From: Ostrinia nubilalis
Taxonomy: Eukaryota; Arthropoda; Insecta; Lepidoptera; Crambidae
DNA length: 64,000 nt
Direction of reading: 5' to 3'
Assembly (NCBI RefSeq): GCF_963855985.1
Contig: NC_087104.1
Coordinates: 6,014,001-6,078,000, forward strand
Part shown: positions 1 to 12,034 of the stretch, in pieces
Layout of the letters: every line of letters starts with the position of its first letter
How positions within the stretch are numbered: the first letter of the stretch is position 1
Position numbers and translations under genes: made by a program
The notes under the pieces: generated by a model
The model's input: only the letters and a program-made list of their open reading frames with translations
Databases searched by the model: none
Told to the model about the DNA's origin: nothing

Positions 1-761
1 ATGTTTGAAACGTTACCCCAGCAAAATCTGTTTTAATTTTAAAACGATAATTTGAACGAATTTTGCTATTAGTGGACAAATTTCTGCTTACAATGGACTA
101 ATTATCTGCTATACTTTCGACTCTCTAAAGCATAACATTTATAAAAATTTTGCTGCGGTAATGCACTCCAGGTAACCGTGTGTGATGCTCATTGCTCATA
201 GTGATTTTCGATACAGAGACCCGTACATACGTTATACATAAATTATGGAAAGAAAACACTCAGACCAATACAAACAAATATGTATGCAATTTTAGTATGA
301 TATTTTTATTTATTAATAAACAAAAAGACTGAACAAAATTGATGCGTGTACTGATTAATGTAATTAACTACATGCAAAGCTTTGTGAATTGCAACAAGTA
401 TAATTTATTATCCAAGCTCTAAGTAATCGCTACTACGAGTAACTGATCATAAAATGTTTTTCCAATCGCTCAAGCTCCCGAGGATCTACCGATAGGTCGG
501 GTGACGTAATCTTGAAATTCTTTTAGCCGGCGCGGAACTTCCGGAAGGTCGGGTGACGCCACGCCTCTTTGAACCGTGTTTACTTTGGCAGTTATATTCT
601 ATATTTATTCGATTCTAAAATATATTCCCAAAAATTTTGAAAGTTGTTTTAATTTGTATCACTTGGATATGATTTGTATTAGAAAGTGCTGTGAGTGTGA
701 CGCTTGAACGGAAGGAAGTCAACCTAACCTAACCAACTGCGTATTTCTAAACTGCGTTTTT
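1..761. other. AT-rich non-coding flank, no gene seen
   Basis: I see no supportable exon here. The stretch is AT-rich, with one GC-richer patch at about 478-570 where the phrase aggtcgggtgacg occurs twice about 60 bases apart. Two adjacent CCTAA units at about 723-733 resemble the insect telomere repeat but are far too short to mean anything. The left part may belong to the retrotransposon relic that follows. Confidence 0.5.
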
Positions 762-1265
762 CTATACTGTGTAGCCGCGAGAGCTCTTTGGCGCGCTGTC
801 TTCGGCGAAGTATTGCGCGCGCAGATTTTGACAGCGCGAAATACCTACTTTAGCAGAAATACCAAGCCTTAAGTCAACAAAATTGCAGCTGGCGGCAAGT
901 AGGCTTATCGCTGCTACATAGTCCTGCACGCTTTCACTTTGTAATTGTACACGTTTGTGGAATTTTCCCGCTTGCAAAATTTCGTTAATTTCCGGTTCAT
1001 AAAATTGGTCCAAAACACGTAAAATTTCCGTAAAAGTCACACTAGTTGGTCTATTGGGCACTAACAATGACGCAATTAATGCATAAGTGTCTTTTCCACA
1101 CTGAGAAAGGAACAAAGAACGAGCTTTGTCACAATTCTTTTCGTCATAACCTGCCGCGTCCAAAGCACACAATAACTGTTCTTTATAATCACGCCACTTG
1201 TCACTTTTAGGATTAAACTGTCCAGGAAACACAATATTTGCAATATTAGATGCCATTGTCCACAC
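762..1265 (-). pseudogene. Truncated gag of an LTR retrotransposon (Ty3/gypsy-like)
   Basis: The minus-strand frame reads 167 residues from an ATG at 1265. About the first 130 residues have the look of the gag N-terminal domain of insect gypsy-type retrotransposons: FPGQFNPKSDKWRDYKEQL near the start, FLSQCGKDTYALIASLLVP in the middle, then FYEPEINEI and RVQLQSESVQDYVAAISLLAASCNF. After AASCNF the expected helix and zinc knuckles are absent and the tail (about residues 135-167) is unrelated, so the gene is broken. No protease, reverse transcriptase or integrase is seen to the left. Just upstream on the minus strand, TTGGCGACTTGG could be a primer-binding site after an LTR end, and an AATAAA lies about 60 bases beyond it; this LTR reading is inference. 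This is an inactive relic and not a cellular gene. Confidence 0.75.
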
Positions 1266-1517
1266 AATTACAATTAATTTTCCAAGTCGCCAATAAAGTA
1301 AACAACCATATTGAGGTTTGAAGCAAAACTAATTTATTAATAGCAATACCAAACTACCTACATAGTTGTTTATAAAATTAATAATTCTCATACCCTTGGT
1401 TTTAATACATAACAGATATAATAATACTTGCACCCAATTTTATCAATAAAGTTATTTCAGTTATTTAATTTTTAGCATCTTTGAGTAGCATCTCAAACTA
1501 ATTTGAAAATTATAAAC

Positions 1518-1577
1518 AACTTGAAAAAATCGAACTGCCTAAAGCGGGAATTCCCGGCAGTTCGATTTTTTCAAGTT
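1518..1577. repeat. Perfect 22-bp inverted repeat (hairpin)
   Basis: Left arm 1518-1539 (AACTTGAAAAAATCGAACTG then CC) pairs without mismatch with right arm 1556-1577. The 16-base spacer itself holds the palindrome GGGAATTCCC. It lies about 250 bases upstream of the gag relic on that relic's strand, so it may be LTR structure or a separate small element. No target-site duplication is evident. Confidence 0.7.
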
Positions 1578-2182
1578 ATTTTACATTCTTACAATTATTT
1601 TGCTTCATAATGTTACAAGCCAGCTTTACACCAGACTGATCGATCAGGTGGTCTCAAGAACAATTTTATTGAAAGAAAAAGGGGTTAATTTCAATAAATC
1701 GTTACCAAGTGTGGTAAATATTAATTCAGCTTGCATTTATACTTCTTATGATGATTATGATAATAAAGAAGACATAAAAATAGCGTTTCCGGGAATTTTA
1801 TATGCCGAGTTTATACACTTTTAAAATGTAAGATTAAAGATTATTTGTCTACAATCAGTCTTAAACCACATTCCTTAAATCAAATAAGCTCTACAAAACC
1901 AAAACAACAACTATCCTCTAAACCGATAAAATTAAAAACCCTCCTCATTATTCCACTTTCTTAAAATTCATTTAAAAACCGTATTCGTGTCTGACACGGA
2001 AAAACAAACAAACACCATGAAGAAGATAAACGATACACCCCATTGTTCGTGGTTATTGTCTTAATTATTTCATTATGGGATCTTACGAGCTATTAAGATT
2101 GGGGCCCGTGTCCAGCGATACAGTTATCTAAAACTTTAACGCTCGTATTCCCAAACATTACTATGAGGTCTCACAGTGCGCG

Positions 2183-2402
2183 CAGAGTAAATACAAATGA
2201 GTAGGTCATCTTCATAGAAACGCACTGAGCGCGGTTTGTATGTGTGAGCGCGCGCCAATACGTATGCGGCGCGCACGCACACACTGACAAAATTTAGCGT
2301 GGATTAGCGGCGAGTTGCCCCGAATTACGTATTGGCGCGCTCACATACAAATCGCGCTCGGGCGTTTCTATGAAGATGATCTACTCATTTGTATTTACTC
2401 TG
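2183..2402. mobile_element. Foldback element, copy 1 (220 bp)
   Basis: The ends are CAGAGTAAATACAAATGAGT and its inverse, and the element is flanked on both sides by GTGCGCG. The third array unit has this heptamer only once (at about 3107-3113), so it is a 7-bp target-site duplication. The arms are GC-rich near the centre (GCGCGCGCCAATACGTATGC). In this copy the central segment aatttagcgtgg...ccgaatt is in the opposite orientation to copy 2, and part of the right arm is missing. It has no coding capacity. The superfamily cannot be assigned from a 7-bp duplication alone. Confidence 0.85.
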
Positions 2403-2633
2403 GTGCGCGTGAACGCACAGGGTGACAAATGAACCAACCACATAGCTGTATTCAACGCTGTGCGTTCGATTTGCTGCTTCACTTATGCAAGCATCGTTTG
2501 TGAAGACGGGCGTTAGTTGTTTCATTATGGGATCGTACCAGCTATTAAGATTGGGCCCGTGTCCAGCGATACAGTTATCTAAAACTTTAACGCTCGTATT
2601 TACAAACATTACTATGAGGTCTCACAGTGCGCG

Positions 2634-2880
2634 CAGAGTAAATACAAATGAGTAGGTCATCTTCATAGAAACGCACTGAGCGCGGTTTGTATGTGTGAGC
2701 GCGCGCCAATACGTATGCGGCGCGCACGCATGCACTGACAAAATTCGGGGCAACTCGCCGCTAATCCACGCTAAATTTTGTCAGTGTGTGCGTGCGCGCC
2801 GCATACGTATTGGCGCGCTCACATACAAATCGCGCTTGGGCGTTTCTATGAAGATGATCTACTCATTTGTATTTACTCTG
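2634..2880. mobile_element. Foldback element, copy 2 (247 bp, complete arms)
   Basis: It has the same ends and the same flanking GTGCGCG duplication as copy 1. Here the arms are nearly complete and run from CAGAGTAAATAC to cactgacaaaatt, leaving a loop of about 27 bases. The arms would form a very stable hairpin if transcribed. The two copies share the insertion point, so the insertion came before the duplication of the array unit. Confidence 0.85.
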
Positions 2881-3292
2881 GTGCGCGTGAACGCACAGGG
2901 TGACAAATGAACCAACCACAGAGCTGTATTCAACGCTGTGCGTTCGATTTGCTGCTTCACTTATGCAAGCATCGTTTGTGAATACGGGCGTTAGTTGTTT
3001 CATTATGGGATCAGTACCAGCTATTAAGATTGGGCCCCGTGTCCAGCGATATTGTTATTTAAAACTTTAACGCTCGTATTTACAAACATTACTATGAGGT
3101 CTCACAGTGCGCGTGAACGCACAGGGTGACACATGAACCAACCACAGAGCTGTATTCAACGCTGTGCGTTCGATTTGCTGCTTCACTTATGCAAGCATCG
3201 TTTGTGAATACGGGCGTTAGTTGTTTCATTATGGGATCAGTACCAGCTATTAAGATTGGGCCCGTGTCCTGCGATACAGTTATCTAAAACTT

Positions 3293-4759
3293 TTAGTTTG
3301 AGAAATAAATATGTCAGATTGGAGTTCAATGCCTCCTTTAAGGGCTGCCAAAGGGTTATATTTTTTTTTGAATCTACATTATCTTGACCGAGCTCGAAAA
3401 GGACGAAGTTGCAGAATGGTATTTTTACTAACATATTATTACGGTTACTTAAATGATTAAATGAAGCATTATTTTTGTTTACTAACCTATTTTATCGTCA
3501 ATTTTAATTTCAATCAGATCAAGATACTTTTACTACCTTCACAGATTGAATTATTAAAAATAAAATTGTTTACAAAAACTAGACTTAAATTAATGCGTCA
3601 ATTTTCTCATATTGCTAATTAGAAAATAAGTACCTAGAAGGTTTCAACTTTTGTAACATTGTGCACCTATAATCATTTTGACTCTACGCTACTAATAAAC
3701 AAATATTATGTAAAATTCCTAGATATTTTACATTGCGCCCTCCAGTCACCACTAAGCAAAGCTTGCACTACACCAGACAAAAGTTGTGCCAGCCCTACCC
3801 GCTCGGACGCAGCGAAGGCGCAGGCGCACTATTGATCATAGATCACAATGATATCTAATGATACGGCGCGTGATCGATAAAGGGACGCTGCCCACCGCGG
3901 GAGACCCTTCCACACCGCTGGTGCGGCCACGATCGGAGTAGGGTTGGCAAAACTGTGTTCAATTTATTTAAATAATAAAATAATTTATTCACAGAAAGAT
4001 TTACAACAACTTAAGATTACTGGTAGTTACAAAACTAAGTGATCCTGTCTCTTGGGAACTGGAGTTGATCGTTCACTGTGTTTTATTGTACGATTACTTT
4101 ACACTTTATACTGGCAAGAGTGAATTTATTAGTAGTAAGGTTTTTGAAGCACTTTATTGACTTTTTGCAAATGTAGACAGGATGCGTAAAATTTATATTA
4201 TTTATACTATTAATTTTATATTTTAAAGTAGATTGTAGACTCCAAACATTTATGTTGATACTTTGGTATTGATAGATGAAAACTTTAGACTCCACATTGT
4301 AGAGCGTTGGACCACTACGTATAGGTAGGTTCACACCATCCTGTATTTACAAACACAAATTACAGTTAATTTAACATATTGCTAAGAATAATATTAAAAC
4401 ATAATTAATCATGTACCATTCATTAAAAGAAATAGATCATGAATTATATTGTCGTCGAAAAAATATTTGTCACCGCTCTCAAGTTGACAACCCTATCGTT
4501 TTTTTTTAACTCTATAGAGATATAGCAGCGCCTTCTGGACTTCCTATAATGCGCCGACTAATTGAGATAACTTTTTAATTTATACGTTTCCTTCCATTTT
4601 CACGTCATTAATCTCCCTTTGGTTTTTCTGAATCGGTTCTTTGATAAATATTTTCGTCCGATAAATCATGGGTGCTGTTTTTTGTGTTAGTACCTACTTT
4701 GTTTTACTTTATTTTAGTTTACTTTTCAACAATGAGTACTTACACTATTATAAAGTAAA
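3293..4759. other. Non-coding stretch with one possible small inverted-repeat element
   Basis: No exon is recognised. At about 3783-3960 a GC-rich segment is bounded by GCCAGCCCTACCCGCTC and, inverted, GCCAACCCTACTCCGATC, which could be the terminal repeats of a decayed element of about 175 bp. The enclosed sequence has several GATC-rich words (tgatcatagatca). Otherwise the region is AT-rich without clear structure. Confidence 0.4.
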
Positions 4760-4921
4760 GTATAGTTGTATTCACGAAGGCGAGTGAGCTTTGTATGTGT
4801 GGTGGCTCGCTACTGTTCGTTTTTCAGTTTTGATAGACATTACACTATCGTTATGTGCGTGCACACGTAGGTACACACACAAGTAAAGATCACTCGCCTT
4901 CGTGAGTTGCAAAAACTATAC
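4760..4921. mobile_element. MITE, GGCGAGTGA family, copy 1
   Basis: The terminal inverted repeats read about GTATAGTT, a few bases, then CACGAAGGCGAGTGA, at 4760-4789 and inverted at about 4888-4921. The core ggtggctcgctactgttcg and gatagacattacactatcg recurs in the copy at 12033-12148, which confirms a mobile family. There is no coding capacity. Confidence 0.75.
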
Positions 4922-6995
4922 AATTAAATAAATTCAATTGTTTCAGTTTACATTCTATTCTTAGCAAAGCGAGGCAGTGAACTTAGTTTAGTTTGTTTAA
5001 AATCTTATGCCTTACATTTTTCAACCGTCAAAGTGTTGAATGAAAGTTCTAAATAGCCTGACATCATGTGATCAATAGAACTTGCGCATGATTTAGGAAA
5101 ACTGGCAAAAAATAGATTGAACTTAAAATAACTACTTAGTTCTTATAAGAGCATTTTATCTGTGTATAACAACCCTACCCCTATTGTTCTATCTGAAAAC
5201 CCCATCCAGTTTAAACAATCTATATCAATAACTCCTAGTGCCAGCACATGATAGTGTGGTGCATAACTCTCAGGATAGAGTCCACACTGGCCTGAACAAT
5301 CGCCATTATGATACATAATGTATCATTTTAATAGTCCACGATTCTGCCATCAGATATCACAGCGCGATGTAATGTATACTATTCATTTTATACGCGGTAC
5401 CGCTAGAGTAAGTCACAGCTTAAAATAATAAGCAAAACATTGAATAAAAATAATTTTGAGCTGACTTGAATGATCACTTTGATTTGGAGACTACGTGTAG
5501 TAAAAATAGTGGAAATTTTATTTTGTTTTCCCAGATTTTTCATTGCATGAATAATTTTTACGGCTTAAGCCGCCACCCAGAACAAAAATAGGTTCTGTTT
5601 TTCAATTCCCTACAGACCGCATGCTTAGTTAGCTAGTTCAGTGTTTTTTTTTAAATTCATCCAAACATAATACATAATTTGTACCATACAATTTTTGTAC
5701 TGTTAGTTTCTGCTAACTTGTCCCTTACAGTCTTTTTGACATGTATAAGTACATACTTTGGATACATTCGTTTGATTAAACTGGCTGTTTTATTTACACT
5801 TCGATCACAGTTAGGGTGCGCGATTTTAATAAATTATTCTTCGTTGTATCATAAATTCGTAACGTTGGACTAAAATAACTTGAATAAGTTGCAACCGTTC
5901 TGAGGCAATGAAGGAAATCTTATAATGAATTGAGCTCATTTATTATGATATCGCTGTTTAATATTGCTTTATAAGAATAATTTTGCAAATATAAGAAGAT
6001 AAGTTTCCGTCTAAGTAAGATATTACGTTATTGAATAATTTTGTTAGCTTTCCTCTTTTTGTCGGACAAAAAAACAAAAGAAAGATGGATACTGTCCTTT
6101 TTTTAAATGTCGGAAATGGGTAGGCTTTTGACCAGCAGTGGACGTCTTTTGGTTGAAAAGAACAAACAAATGATACATCTTAACATCGACAGTCATTTTC
6201 GACACTAATAGACATCGCTCACAAATATCGATATCATTTAAACATTTCCAGCATTGTGAAATTGTGATGCTATAAAGACGTCATCGATTTCACGCACTTG
6301 TCGCCAATGCCAATCATCTTTTATCAAAGATTTTCCCAATTCGATTCATAGAATGTATGCATTATTGCATGATGTTTGATGACAGCAAACTTTGACATCG
6401 TCAATAAATGCAATATAGTCATACAGTTTTACAATAGTACCTACCTTAAGATAAACATCATGATGACAATGTATGGTTTGGGTCCAAGCACCTTAGTTTA
6501 TTACACAGTTCTCTAGGTCCTTCACGGCTACGTCACTAGAGGCGTGACGTGAGACACAGTCGTTTTATTGAATCAACGTGGCAAGAAGCACCACTTTAAA
6601 TGAGTTTTGCATAACTTGGAGTTCGTCATCAAGCAAGGCCTGATGGACACGAGATTTAATGCTGAAAATAGGTAGTAGCTGGTACTTCTTAAGGAGTTTT
6701 GGACTTGGTTTCTCGGAGTGCTCGCGCTTCTCATAGAGTTTTTCTGTGCTCCCAAAGTGCTCCTTCTCCGCATTCCTCCACTATGCCCACGCTGACTGTG
6801 CGTTTTAGCGTTCACACAAGCCCAAAAACCGAGGAGCGTGTAAACAGAGCGATAACAATCGACTATTAGCGAAAGGGCTCGAATTATGTGCGTCAATCAA
6901 AACGCTGTCCGAAATCGCTTGTAACAGCCGAGATTGCTCCGAGTGGTTAGGGTTCAGTGGAAGGTCCCTAGAATCCAACGCAGTGATAAACTTCA
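4922..6995. other. Non-coding stretch without recognised gene
   Basis: No exon is supported. A 19-bp AT palindrome (atgatacataatgtatcat) lies near 5310-5328. At 6116-6162 the phrase accagcagtggacgtc followed by ttttggttgaaaa is a worn LINE 3' end of the RTE-like type seen again at 29101. The open frames in 6573-7146 have no recognisable family. Confidence 0.45.
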
Positions 6996-7109
6996 TTAAG
7001 GCTGAGTTGTACCACCTAACTTTAACGGTATAAAGATAACCGGTGTTTTTTGTACAGAATTTTACATATTTTTGACGTTTGTTAAAGTTAAAGTAGCAAC
7101 CCAGCCTAA
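6996..7109 (+). mobile_element. MITE, GGCTGAGTTGCACCA family, copy 1
   Basis: The ends TTAAGGCTGAGTTGTACCACC and (inverted) TTTAGGCTGGGTTGCT flank a conserved core ttttgtacagaattttacat with tttttgacgtttg. Five other copies occur in this window (10594, 33794, 42068, 47710, 52256). The element is about 113 bp and non-coding. Flanking TTA or TTAA is consistent with a short target duplication, but I cannot fix its length. Confidence 0.8.
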
Positions 7110-7577
7110 AAGTTTTTCTTTTCAAAATAAGTGCGCGGCTGCACATTCGCTCAGCGGGCCGTTTTTCAGGTCCGATTTATCGTTTTAATTTTTTTTTTTC
7201 GACGATGCAGATGGTGTGAGTCAGTATTGTTGCCTCAAAAGCATTCTAATGTGCCATCGGTGGCACGTCATTTTGCTGTAAGGTCACCCCTTCACATAAA
7301 GTTCCACTGGCTTTCATTACAAAGTACTTGTAGTTGTTCTATGATACTACTTAATTTTCAAGTTACTACCATTTTCCTTATACGGAATTCTTTACCAAAT
7401 ATTCGTCATAATTTTTACAGCGTCTTCAATATTGACTTAATTTGGCATGTTCCGCAGGGAAAGGGCATCAGAGGTCATTCAGATGTATTTAGGGCGCTTA
7501 GATCTTTAGCCTTTGACTCTTATCGTGTAGTAATTAGGGATCTTAAAGATTTTACTGAAAGGTATAAATTACTTTAA

Positions 7578-8098
7578 TACACTCGACGTCAAATAAATCG
7601 CACCTCCCGCGACAAGCATTTTCAAACGTATGCATCCCCACTTCCCACCAATATTGGCACCATTTAAAAGCCTAGTTCTAACCTTCATTTCATTAAAGGA
7701 AAGGTTTTTACCCCAAAAATGTGTCTTTAGAAGGATCCAGAGTCACTTCTTCAAAAAATAGGTAGTTACGCTAGAGCCAACTTTTATGGCAATAAAACTG
7801 TTAAGTTGGGTTTAATTGCTATCCATCTGTTAAAAAGGACACGTGAAATCATTATTTGGTTTTATAACCATAAAAATTGGTCTAATTGATCCCGTAGGTG
7901 GGCACAAAGTGAGGTATTTTTTCAAGTCACATTTATGGTATATGTTAATAATTTATTAAGAAATTAAATGTGTTTTTCTTTAAGGATATTTATTGGGCTT
8001 TCAAATAACACCAATATTGTTGGTGTACCATGATTGTGTCAGAAGAAAATCGTTAAAGTTCGCGTCGCGGAAGGTGCGGTTTATTTGATGTTGAGTAT
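7578..8098. mobile_element. Non-autonomous mariner-like element (about 520 bp)
   Basis: The terminal inverted repeats are TACACTCGACGTCAAATAAA at the left and, inverted from the right end, TATACTCAACATCAAATAAA. Both continue into YCGCACCTYCCGCGAC, so about 37 bp match. The interior has no intact frame and no readable transposase motif. TA at both edges fits a Tc1/mariner target site. An open frame just left of it (7131-7577) ends where the element begins and has no family resemblance. Confidence 0.75.
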
Positions 8099-10593
8099 AT
8101 ATGTACAGTAGGTAATCACTACGTGCAGTTTATTTACACTTATAACTTACACACGTTCGTAGTCCCTTTGGGCACGTAGGTATACCAATTTAATGCAAAT
8201 ATTTCTGTTCGTCTTTTTAATATTTTTCCACACGTAACCTGTGATTTTTTTGGATAATTTTTGGATAAGTGATTTAGTTTTTATATCTGGGATTACAATC
8301 CCTGAAAAGGAGATTCATAATGCTTTGGTATGAAATTAAAGTTTTATTGGTCGTGGGACGCGTAATAAAGGAATTATTATTATACTGTGATAGTTTGATG
8401 TTAACTTTCATATAAACTCGAGTAGAAGTTAGTTACCAATAAAAGATTCAATCTAGAAATGAAAGGATATAATTTCAGCTGGATACTTTGATCTGTCAGT
8501 TATAATTTAGTAAGGAACTCATTCATTATTTAATAAAAATAACCTTATTGAAAATTACACTCCATTAAAATAATTTAATAAGCCAGTTATCCGTAGAATT
8601 ACTATCCAATTTGTTTTTAGAGCTGTTTTATGCGCGTATCCGCCTATTACCTAGTCGTTTTACGATACGGCCCTATTACGTGTGGGTTATAACGATTATT
8701 CTATAGCAATTGCTATTAAACGTGCCGTTTCTTATCCAACAACATAAAGGACGTAGCACACTTATCAACCCGGAAAGGGATCGTAACCGTATCAACTCGA
8801 GGCGGTCAGTATTCTTTGTATGGGACTCCATTACCCGCATCGTAACATAAGATGCCTCGCCTCGTGGTTGACAGTGCGCGAAAGGTGATGACAGCTTGCG
8901 AAAATCGATGACAGCACGAAAGGCGATACAGTGTTGACCCCTTTCCGAGTTCTAGATCGTTTCATCCACGAAGACACGCCCCACCAATTTTTGGTCGAGG
9001 GAAGCGCGGGGTGCGGGGAGTTTGATCCAAGCAATCCGAGCGTCATTATTGTAGTGTGCGTGTGCACTCATATGGACCTATAGTTTTTAAAACACATAAT
9101 AATTTGATTATTTATACACCTAGAGGTGGACGTGTAGCTATAGGCTTCCCACTGTAAGATGATCTGTGAAAGCCACAGGTGCGCCTGAATACAGGCAGCG
9201 CAGATCTGGCTAATACAAAATTTTGGTCCTGGGGTTTCAGAAAGTCTTCAGCAGTGTAAGACGTCTTTCAATTTAAGAGCAAATTACATAATACATAGTA
9301 AAAAACATTTCAAAATCATGGCAAACTTTTTAAAAGTAAGGCTTTTATATCGACTTTTGGCTAGAATTATTGTATTTAGTATGCCAACCCTTGCTGTCTG
9401 TCTAATAACATGTCGACGAATTAATTATTAAAAAAAAGTGCACTGATGCCATCATTTTTCTAGAAACTTTAAGCATCCATAATAAACCCTCGCATGCGCG
9501 TGCGTCGCATCCAGTACTAAAATCGCGTCAAATGCTCGTTGCCGTTGCGCAAGACACATCGTGTTGATCTAAAAATAAATATCGGTACTTGATTATGTTA
9601 TTTCAGGCGTTTAAATGCTAATTATGGCAAAGGAATGCGTCACAAGAAAGCAATTAATTTTATATGCCTAGCAAATGACTGAGCATAGTGATTTAGAACT
9701 TAGAGAGTGCTATTTTAAAAAGTATTATTTATTGAAACTTCGGTCTGACTCATTGACTGCTACTGGTCACCACGAAACTGATATTCTTTTTTCTTTTTTA
9801 CAACGATCTAATTTTCATTGTTCAATTTTATTGTTTCTTCCTTCAAATTAACTCGTTAGCTATCGTATATTTTGTATTTTTTTAAGTTTGCTATCTGTTT
9901 ATTTTGCTTGTACTTAGTCTATAAACTTACTGTCAGTTTCAGTATGGGAAATTTTCTTCAAATAAAAGATTTCCCAATCGTTAGACAATCAGCTGAGAGA
10001 ATAACCACAAGTAGGTATTTTTAAGTAAAATTTTGATCAATATAAAAAAGACAATTACATGAACTAAGCCAGTAAGAAAAAAACATGTTTTTTTTCGGCA
10101 GACCTACAGCACTCACATATACCTATGTACCTTGTGAAGTTATGCATTATCATCATAAGAGTTTCAACACAACAAAAGCCTATACAAAAAATACCTACAT
10201 CACATTCCGAAGGGTCCAATCAAACGCGATGTTGTGTCATCGTGAAACAGTATCAATATCTATAATTACTAATTACACCCACATGTAATTAGTCGGCTGA
10301 TAGTTTTCATCATTTTAATTAAAGCACAAAAGTCGCGAGTGGCGCCCCGCTGCGGTGCAGAGAAACAATATAAAGCATCACAATGTACGTCGGCGCTTGT
10401 ACTTGTAGGTCCAATTGAAAAATGTTATTGATAGCGAAATGTAATTAAAAGATGCCTGAAAATTTAATAATAAACTAAGATTGTTAAGCAATTACATTAA
10501 GAATTAATTAATTACATTATAGGCAAGTTTTTTTTTACCGCCATCGTCGTCCTTTAATTAGGCTCCACTACATGAGCACGACACGACCTTTTC
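8099..10593. other. Non-coding stretch without recognised gene
   Basis: No exon is supported. A GC-richer patch at 8845-9030 repeats the word gatgacagc with neighbouring cgaaa three times at about 30-base spacing. A segment at about 9140-9260 (ggtgcgcctgaatacaggcagcgcagatctggct) reads like a piece of an interspersed repeat, but I cannot name it. The rest is AT-rich. Confidence 0.4.
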
Positions 10594-10711
10594 TTAGGCT
10601 GAGTTGCACCACCTAACTTTAAAGTTAACGATAAGCAGTGCTTTTTGTATGGAGTTTGACAGATTTTTGACGTTTGTAAAAGGTAAAGTAAGATGGTGCA
10701 ACCCAGACTTA
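10594..10711 (+). mobile_element. MITE, GGCTGAGTTGCACCA family, copy 2
   Basis: It runs from TTAGGCTGAGTTGCACCACC to gatggtgcaacccagacttac, with the family core tttttgtatggagtttgaca followed by gatttttgacgtttg. The TIRs are about 20 bp and the length about 118 bp. Confidence 0.85.
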
Positions 10712-11646
10712 CTCTCTAATTTACCACAGGCATTCGGAGGATAAGGCCTACACCCCTCGCTCGGCTATACAGGTTGGGTAGGACATATTTTATTTTATGT
10801 AAATTAAAAAGAAGTAAAGCCACGGTACCCGACAAGGCCAGTTCTTAGCCGTCGTATGAGTCACATACGTGACTGTACTCCGAAATTAATTACTTCATTA
10901 TAAACTATTGATTAATTAACTGGACCTTGGTTTTACGACCCATTTCGAGTCCGAATCAAGATAAGATATACCTATTCTAAATACTTACGAACTATTATGA
11001 AAATAGGGACAGAATTCTTCACACCTTTCGTTCCTGCCATTGCACTTGGACGTGTTTAGGCTGTTTTTTATACAGTATTCTTAATTTAAATTGCAAGATA
11101 GGATAGTTTTTTGCATTCGTCCTGAAGAGTAGTTCAATTTGGCTTCAAACTTCAAAACCACTTTTAATATTCCAAGAACATTCCAACAAAACATGCATAA
11201 TACATCATTCACATGAAAGTTTATCGTGAAAAAGTTACACATTTAAGAAATTAAGTATTCCTGGGGCACGATAGCACACCAAGTCAGTTAGACTAAACAT
11301 TGTAGCACTTTAAACAGTTCTAATAAGTGCGATTTTTCAACAAAATTGTGATTTGGTGTCGACTGTACGTAAGACCACACGTTAAGGGTCACATGTAAAG
11401 ATATCTGACCTGGATCACAAAAGGCAATCAATGCTACTACGAGTACAACAATAGATATACCAGAGAGTAGGCCCTAGAGAAAAAAATCATATCATTAGGA
11501 AAAGTAGGTAGACGTGGCTTTAGTCGAGAAGAAGCAGGTAAAAATGCTTAAAAAAATCATAGCATTCTCATAGGTATTTGATGACAATCTAAAATAGTTT
11601 TCTGCCTTTACGATATATTATAAAGATGCGATTACGCTGCGGCGTG

Positions 11647-12034
11647 TAAGGGCTATATTTCACAGGGACACCATGGCGGCGCAACCAGTCGCCGCTACCA
11701 ACAAAATGTATGCAGCTTTGCGCAACCAAACGGACACCAGTACCTCTAGTAGGAAAAACTTTCGAGTTCGTTTCGTTGCGTATTCAAAGTGTCATCGAAA
11801 AATTTTGTATGAAAAATTAAACAGCGCCCCCTAGGGCGGCTATAATATAGGGGGCGCTGTTTAATTTTTCATACAACATTTTTCGATGACACTTTGAATA
11901 CGCAACGAAACGAACTCGAAAGTTTTTCCTACTAGAGGTACAGGTGAGCAACTCTCTATAGAGCTGTATACATTTTGTTGGTAGCCGGCGACTGGTTGCG
12001 CCGCCATGGTGTCCCGGTGAAATATAGCCCTTAG
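11647..12034. mobile_element. Long hairpin element (about 388 bp)
   Basis: Outer arms TAAGGGCTATATTTCACAGG and (inverted) TAAGGGCTATATTTCACCGG continue through ACACCATGGCGGCGC. Inner arms run from cttttcgagttcg through aaattaaacagcgccccct to a centre at about 11840. Nearly the whole element folds back on itself. An insertion or deletion difference lies in the middle of the arms (about 11715-11745 against 11940-11975). There is no coding capacity. It abuts, or is inserted into, the MITE copy that follows. Confidence 0.85.

Larger units (their letters stand above)
2071..3292. repeat. Tandem array of a 226-bp unit containing a 152-bp MITE
   Basis: The phrase cattatgggatc restarts at 2071, 2523, 3001 and 3227. 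Each unit is a spacer of about 74 bp followed by a small element whose ends read TAACGCTCGTATT and (inverted) TAACGCCCGTATT. The element spans 2137-2515, 2588-2993 and 3068-3219. The third is 152 bp. The first two are larger because each carries a foldback insertion (220 and 247 bp) plus 7 duplicated bases, and subtracting these gives 152 bp in both. A fourth unit is only a partial spacer ending near 3292. A lone relative lies at 50534-50684. Short open frames in the array are translations of the repeat and not genes. Confidence 0.9.

Noticed and set aside
723..735. CCTAACCTAA as an interstitial telomere repeat
   Set aside because: Only two units, expected by chance in 64 kb.
2385..3434. Short frames in the tandem array
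   Set aside because: They translate repeat units and are interrupted differently in each copy.
7131..7577. 148-residue plus-strand open frame
   Set aside because: No recognisable family, atypical composition, a poly-T run inside, and it ends at the border of a mariner-like element. No splice or promoter support.
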